Source: Clostridiales bacterium UBA1777 (GTDB lineage: Bacteria; Bacillota; Clostridia; Oscillospirales; Oscillospiraceae). From it: a DNA stretch of 6,667 nucleotides. This document shows, one piece after another, positions 5,732-6,667 of this stretch (positions are counted from its first letter, which is position 1; every line of letters starts with the position of its first letter). The notes below the pieces were generated by a model that searched no databases, was not told where the DNA came from, and saw nothing but the letters and a program-made list of their open reading frames with translations. The position numbers and the translations under genes are program-made. The stretch is taken from assembly GCA_002315275.1 (NCBI GenBank), contig DCGN01000162.1:30729-37395 (forward strand), given 5' to 3'.

Positions 5732-5802
5732 TTTCAGCCCTCCGGAAAAGCGTTTTCGCATAGTATTCCCCGGTTCGGCGGCTGAAATACAGAGGTACAG
5801 CA
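5732..5802. promoter_or_regulatory. Divergent regulatory spacer with inverted repeat
   Basis: This 71-base spacer must hold the starts of both the DUF421 and the NagB-like transcripts. TTTCAGCC (5732-5739) and GGCTGAAA (5780-5787) form an 8-bp inverted repeat across it. A smaller palindrome, GAAAA-GCG-TTTTC, lies at 5745-5757. For the - strand a modest promoter is possible: ATTTCA (5788-5783), 17 bases, TACTAT (5765-5760). I found no convincing + strand promoter. AGAGGT at 5791-5796 serves the rightward gene. Confidence 0.35.
5738..5743 (-). promoter_or_regulatory. Ribosome binding site deciding the DUF421 start
   Basis: On the - strand GGAGGG (5743-5738) stands 6 bases before ATG 5731-5729, which excludes the longer N-terminal extension in the same open frame. 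Confidence 0.75.
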
Positions 5803-6429
5803 ATGAAGACCGTAATAACCGATGCTCCGCTTGCGGAAGCGGCGGAGAGAATAAGCGAAATCCTTGAAAAAAAGCCGGACGCAGTTATCGCGCTTGAGGG
5901 CGTGAAGGAGCTTGGCGGGCTTTTTGAGATGCTCGGAGATAAATGCTCCGCGGCGAGAATATTCGCCGTTACGGACAGAAGCGGCGTGCTGAGAGAAATT
6001 CTCTCCGGCAGCACCGTAAAGGAAGAAAATATTACCTGCCTGACCGATGAGAATATGGCGCATTATGACGGGCTTATCGCATCGGCCGGAGGAATAGATA
6101 TTGCCGTTATCGGCATAGGCGTCAACGCGAGGATCGGCTATAACGAGATAGCTACACCGTTTGACAGCCTTACACACAGACAGAAGCTCACAACGAAGAC
6201 TAAAAACGAGCTCGCCATTGCGGGCGAGGAGGTCTTCGGGCTTACGATGGGCATAAAGACCATAGCGGAATCGAGGAACATCATCCTCGTTGCCATAGGC
6301 GGGAGCAGAAGCGAAGCAATATACAAAATGCTCTACGCCAGAACGGACAGCACAGTACCCGCAGCTTTCCTGCAGGTGCCGCTGAACGTGACAGTAATAG
6401 CCGACAGAGATGCGGCGGAAAAACTCTAA
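5803..6429 (+). CDS. Divergent NagB-like (glucosamine-6-phosphate deaminase/isomerase fold) protein
   Basis: A 208-residue protein of the NagB/RpiA-like fold, shorter than true NagB (about 240-266). The clearest match is VIGIGVNARIGYNEIATPFDS (102-122), set against GxGxxGHIxFNEP in NagB. Glu115 is kept, but the catalytic His is Arg110 and the Asp is Asn108. The second match is FGLTMGIKTI (145-154), followed by SRNIILVAIGGSRSEA, where the phosphate-binding Lys appears to be Arg169. The N-terminal phosphate loop, normally (T)GSTP, is not recognisable near 28-40. The segment between residues 50 and 80 is about ten residues short. The C-terminus, LQVPLNVTVIADRDAA, again looks like NagB. The ATG at 5803 has AGAGGT 6 bases ahead. 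glmM follows after 17 bases, so it is probably in one operon with an amino-sugar gene. I would not call it a deaminase; a regulatory or altered-substrate role is possible. Confidence 0.75.
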   Translation: MKTVITDAPLAEAAERISEILEKKPDAVIALEGVKELGGLFEMLGDKCSAARIFAVTDRSGVLREILSGSTVKEENITCLTDENMAHYDGLIASAGGIDIAVIGIGVNARIGYNEIATPFDSLTHRQKLTTKTKNELAIAGEEVFGLTMGIKTIAESRNIILVAIGGSRSEAIYKMLYARTDSTVPAAFLQVPLNVTVIADRDAAEKL

Positions 6430-6446
6430 ATATCGGAGGAAAAACA

Positions 6447-6667
6447 ATGGGTAAATATTTCGGAACGGACGGCTTCCGCGGCGAGGCCAATAAGGATCTG
6501 AACGTTGAGCATGCTTTCAAAATAGGCAGATACCTCGGCTGGTATTACGGCAGGACCCACAAGGCCAAGGTCGTTATCGGAAAGGACACGCGCAGATCCA
6601 GCTACATGTTTGAGAGCGCTCTCTGCGCCGGACTTACGGCTTCCGGTGCCGACGCATACATCCTGCA
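6447..6667 (+). CDS. glmM: Phosphoglucosamine mutase GlmM, N-terminal part, 3' truncated
   Basis: The first 73 codons of GlmM, which converts glucosamine-6-phosphate to glucosamine-1-phosphate for UDP-GlcNAc and peptidoglycan synthesis in the cytoplasm. MGKYFGTDGFRGEAN (1-15) is the highly conserved start (usually FGTDGxRGxAN). AFKIGRYLGWYYG follows, then VVIGKDTRRSS (42-52) and ALCAGLTASGADAYIL (58-73). The phosphoserine loop (SASHNP) and metal site lie beyond the window, so catalytic completeness cannot be judged. GGAGG at 6435-6439 is 7 bases before the ATG. The gene follows the NagB-like gene with a 17-base gap and no terminator, so the two are probably co-transcribed. Confidence 0.93.
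   Translation, partial: MGKYFGTDGFRGEANKDLNVEHAFKIGRYLGWYYGRTHKAKVVIGKDTRRSSYMFESALCAGLTASGADAYIL

Noticed and set aside
4946..5785. Long + strand open frame of about 279 codons
   Set aside because: Antisense to the DUF421/DUF4363 genes; the product is an Arg/His/Glu-rich sequence without a recognisable domain or a good ribosome site.
5734..6447. - strand open frame of about 237 codons
   Set aside because: Antisense to the NagB-like gene and overlapping the glmM ribosome site; no family features.
1..6667. CRISPR array, tRNA/rRNA genes, insertion sequence ends or phage genes
   Set aside because: No regularly spaced repeats, cloverleaf-like sequences, transposase-like proteins or terminal inverted repeats were seen; nearly all of the window is filled by housekeeping or accessory metabolic genes.

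Overview
The window looks like a chromosome segment from an anaerobic bacterium of the Bacillota, most likely class Clostridia. The grounds are the strong GGAGG-type ribosome sites, a GlmM N-terminus with the clostridial-looking GFRGEAN and GKDTRRSS segments, the DUF421-DUF4363 gene pair, and a molybdenum-hydroxylase accessory cluster of the sort found in strict anaerobes. This taxonomic call is inference from recognised families, not a search. Base composition is moderately GC-rich inside genes, and the main promoter region (4001-4215) is distinctly AT-rich. There are ten protein genes, the first and last cut by the window edges. I see no rRNA, tRNA, CRISPR array, insertion sequence or phage gene.

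Left part (1-3991): two gene groups converge on a shared hairpin terminator at 2227-2255. The rightward group is an AMP-dependent CoA-ligase-like enzyme, a class I SAM methyltransferase and an XdhC-family molybdenum cofactor chaperone. They are joined by two ATGA start/stop overlaps. The leftward group is a MobA/MocA-like nucleotidyltransferase fused to a ModE-type winged helix, then a metal-dependent 'cyclase' family hydrolase. It is driven by a near-consensus promoter at 4024-4052. From memory, this mix of ligase, methyltransferase, XdhC and NTP transferase matches the gene set around Desulfovibrio vulgaris DVU_1551-1557, which lies beside an aldehyde oxidoreductase. I infer a maturation or tailoring module for a molybdenum hydroxylase whose structural subunits lie outside the window, probably upstream of base 1.

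Middle part (4001-5731): the divergent promoter region is followed by nrdR, the zinc-ribbon/ATP-cone repressor of ribonucleotide reductase genes. nrdR abuts, stop codon to stop codon, a leftward pair encoding a DUF421 (YetF-like) membrane protein and a DUF4363 protein anchored by one membrane segment.

Right part (5732-6667): a 71-base divergent spacer carrying an inverted repeat precedes a short, divergent NagB-like protein and the start of glmM (phosphoglucosamine mutase). The NagB-like protein has Arg where the catalytic His should be and seems to lack most phosphate-binding residues. It may therefore be a non-deaminase or regulatory relative placed next to an amino-sugar gene.

Most noteworthy are the translationally coupled ligase/methyltransferase/XdhC trio, the NTP transferase-ModE fusion without a molybdate-sensing domain, and the active-site-altered NagB-like protein next to glmM.
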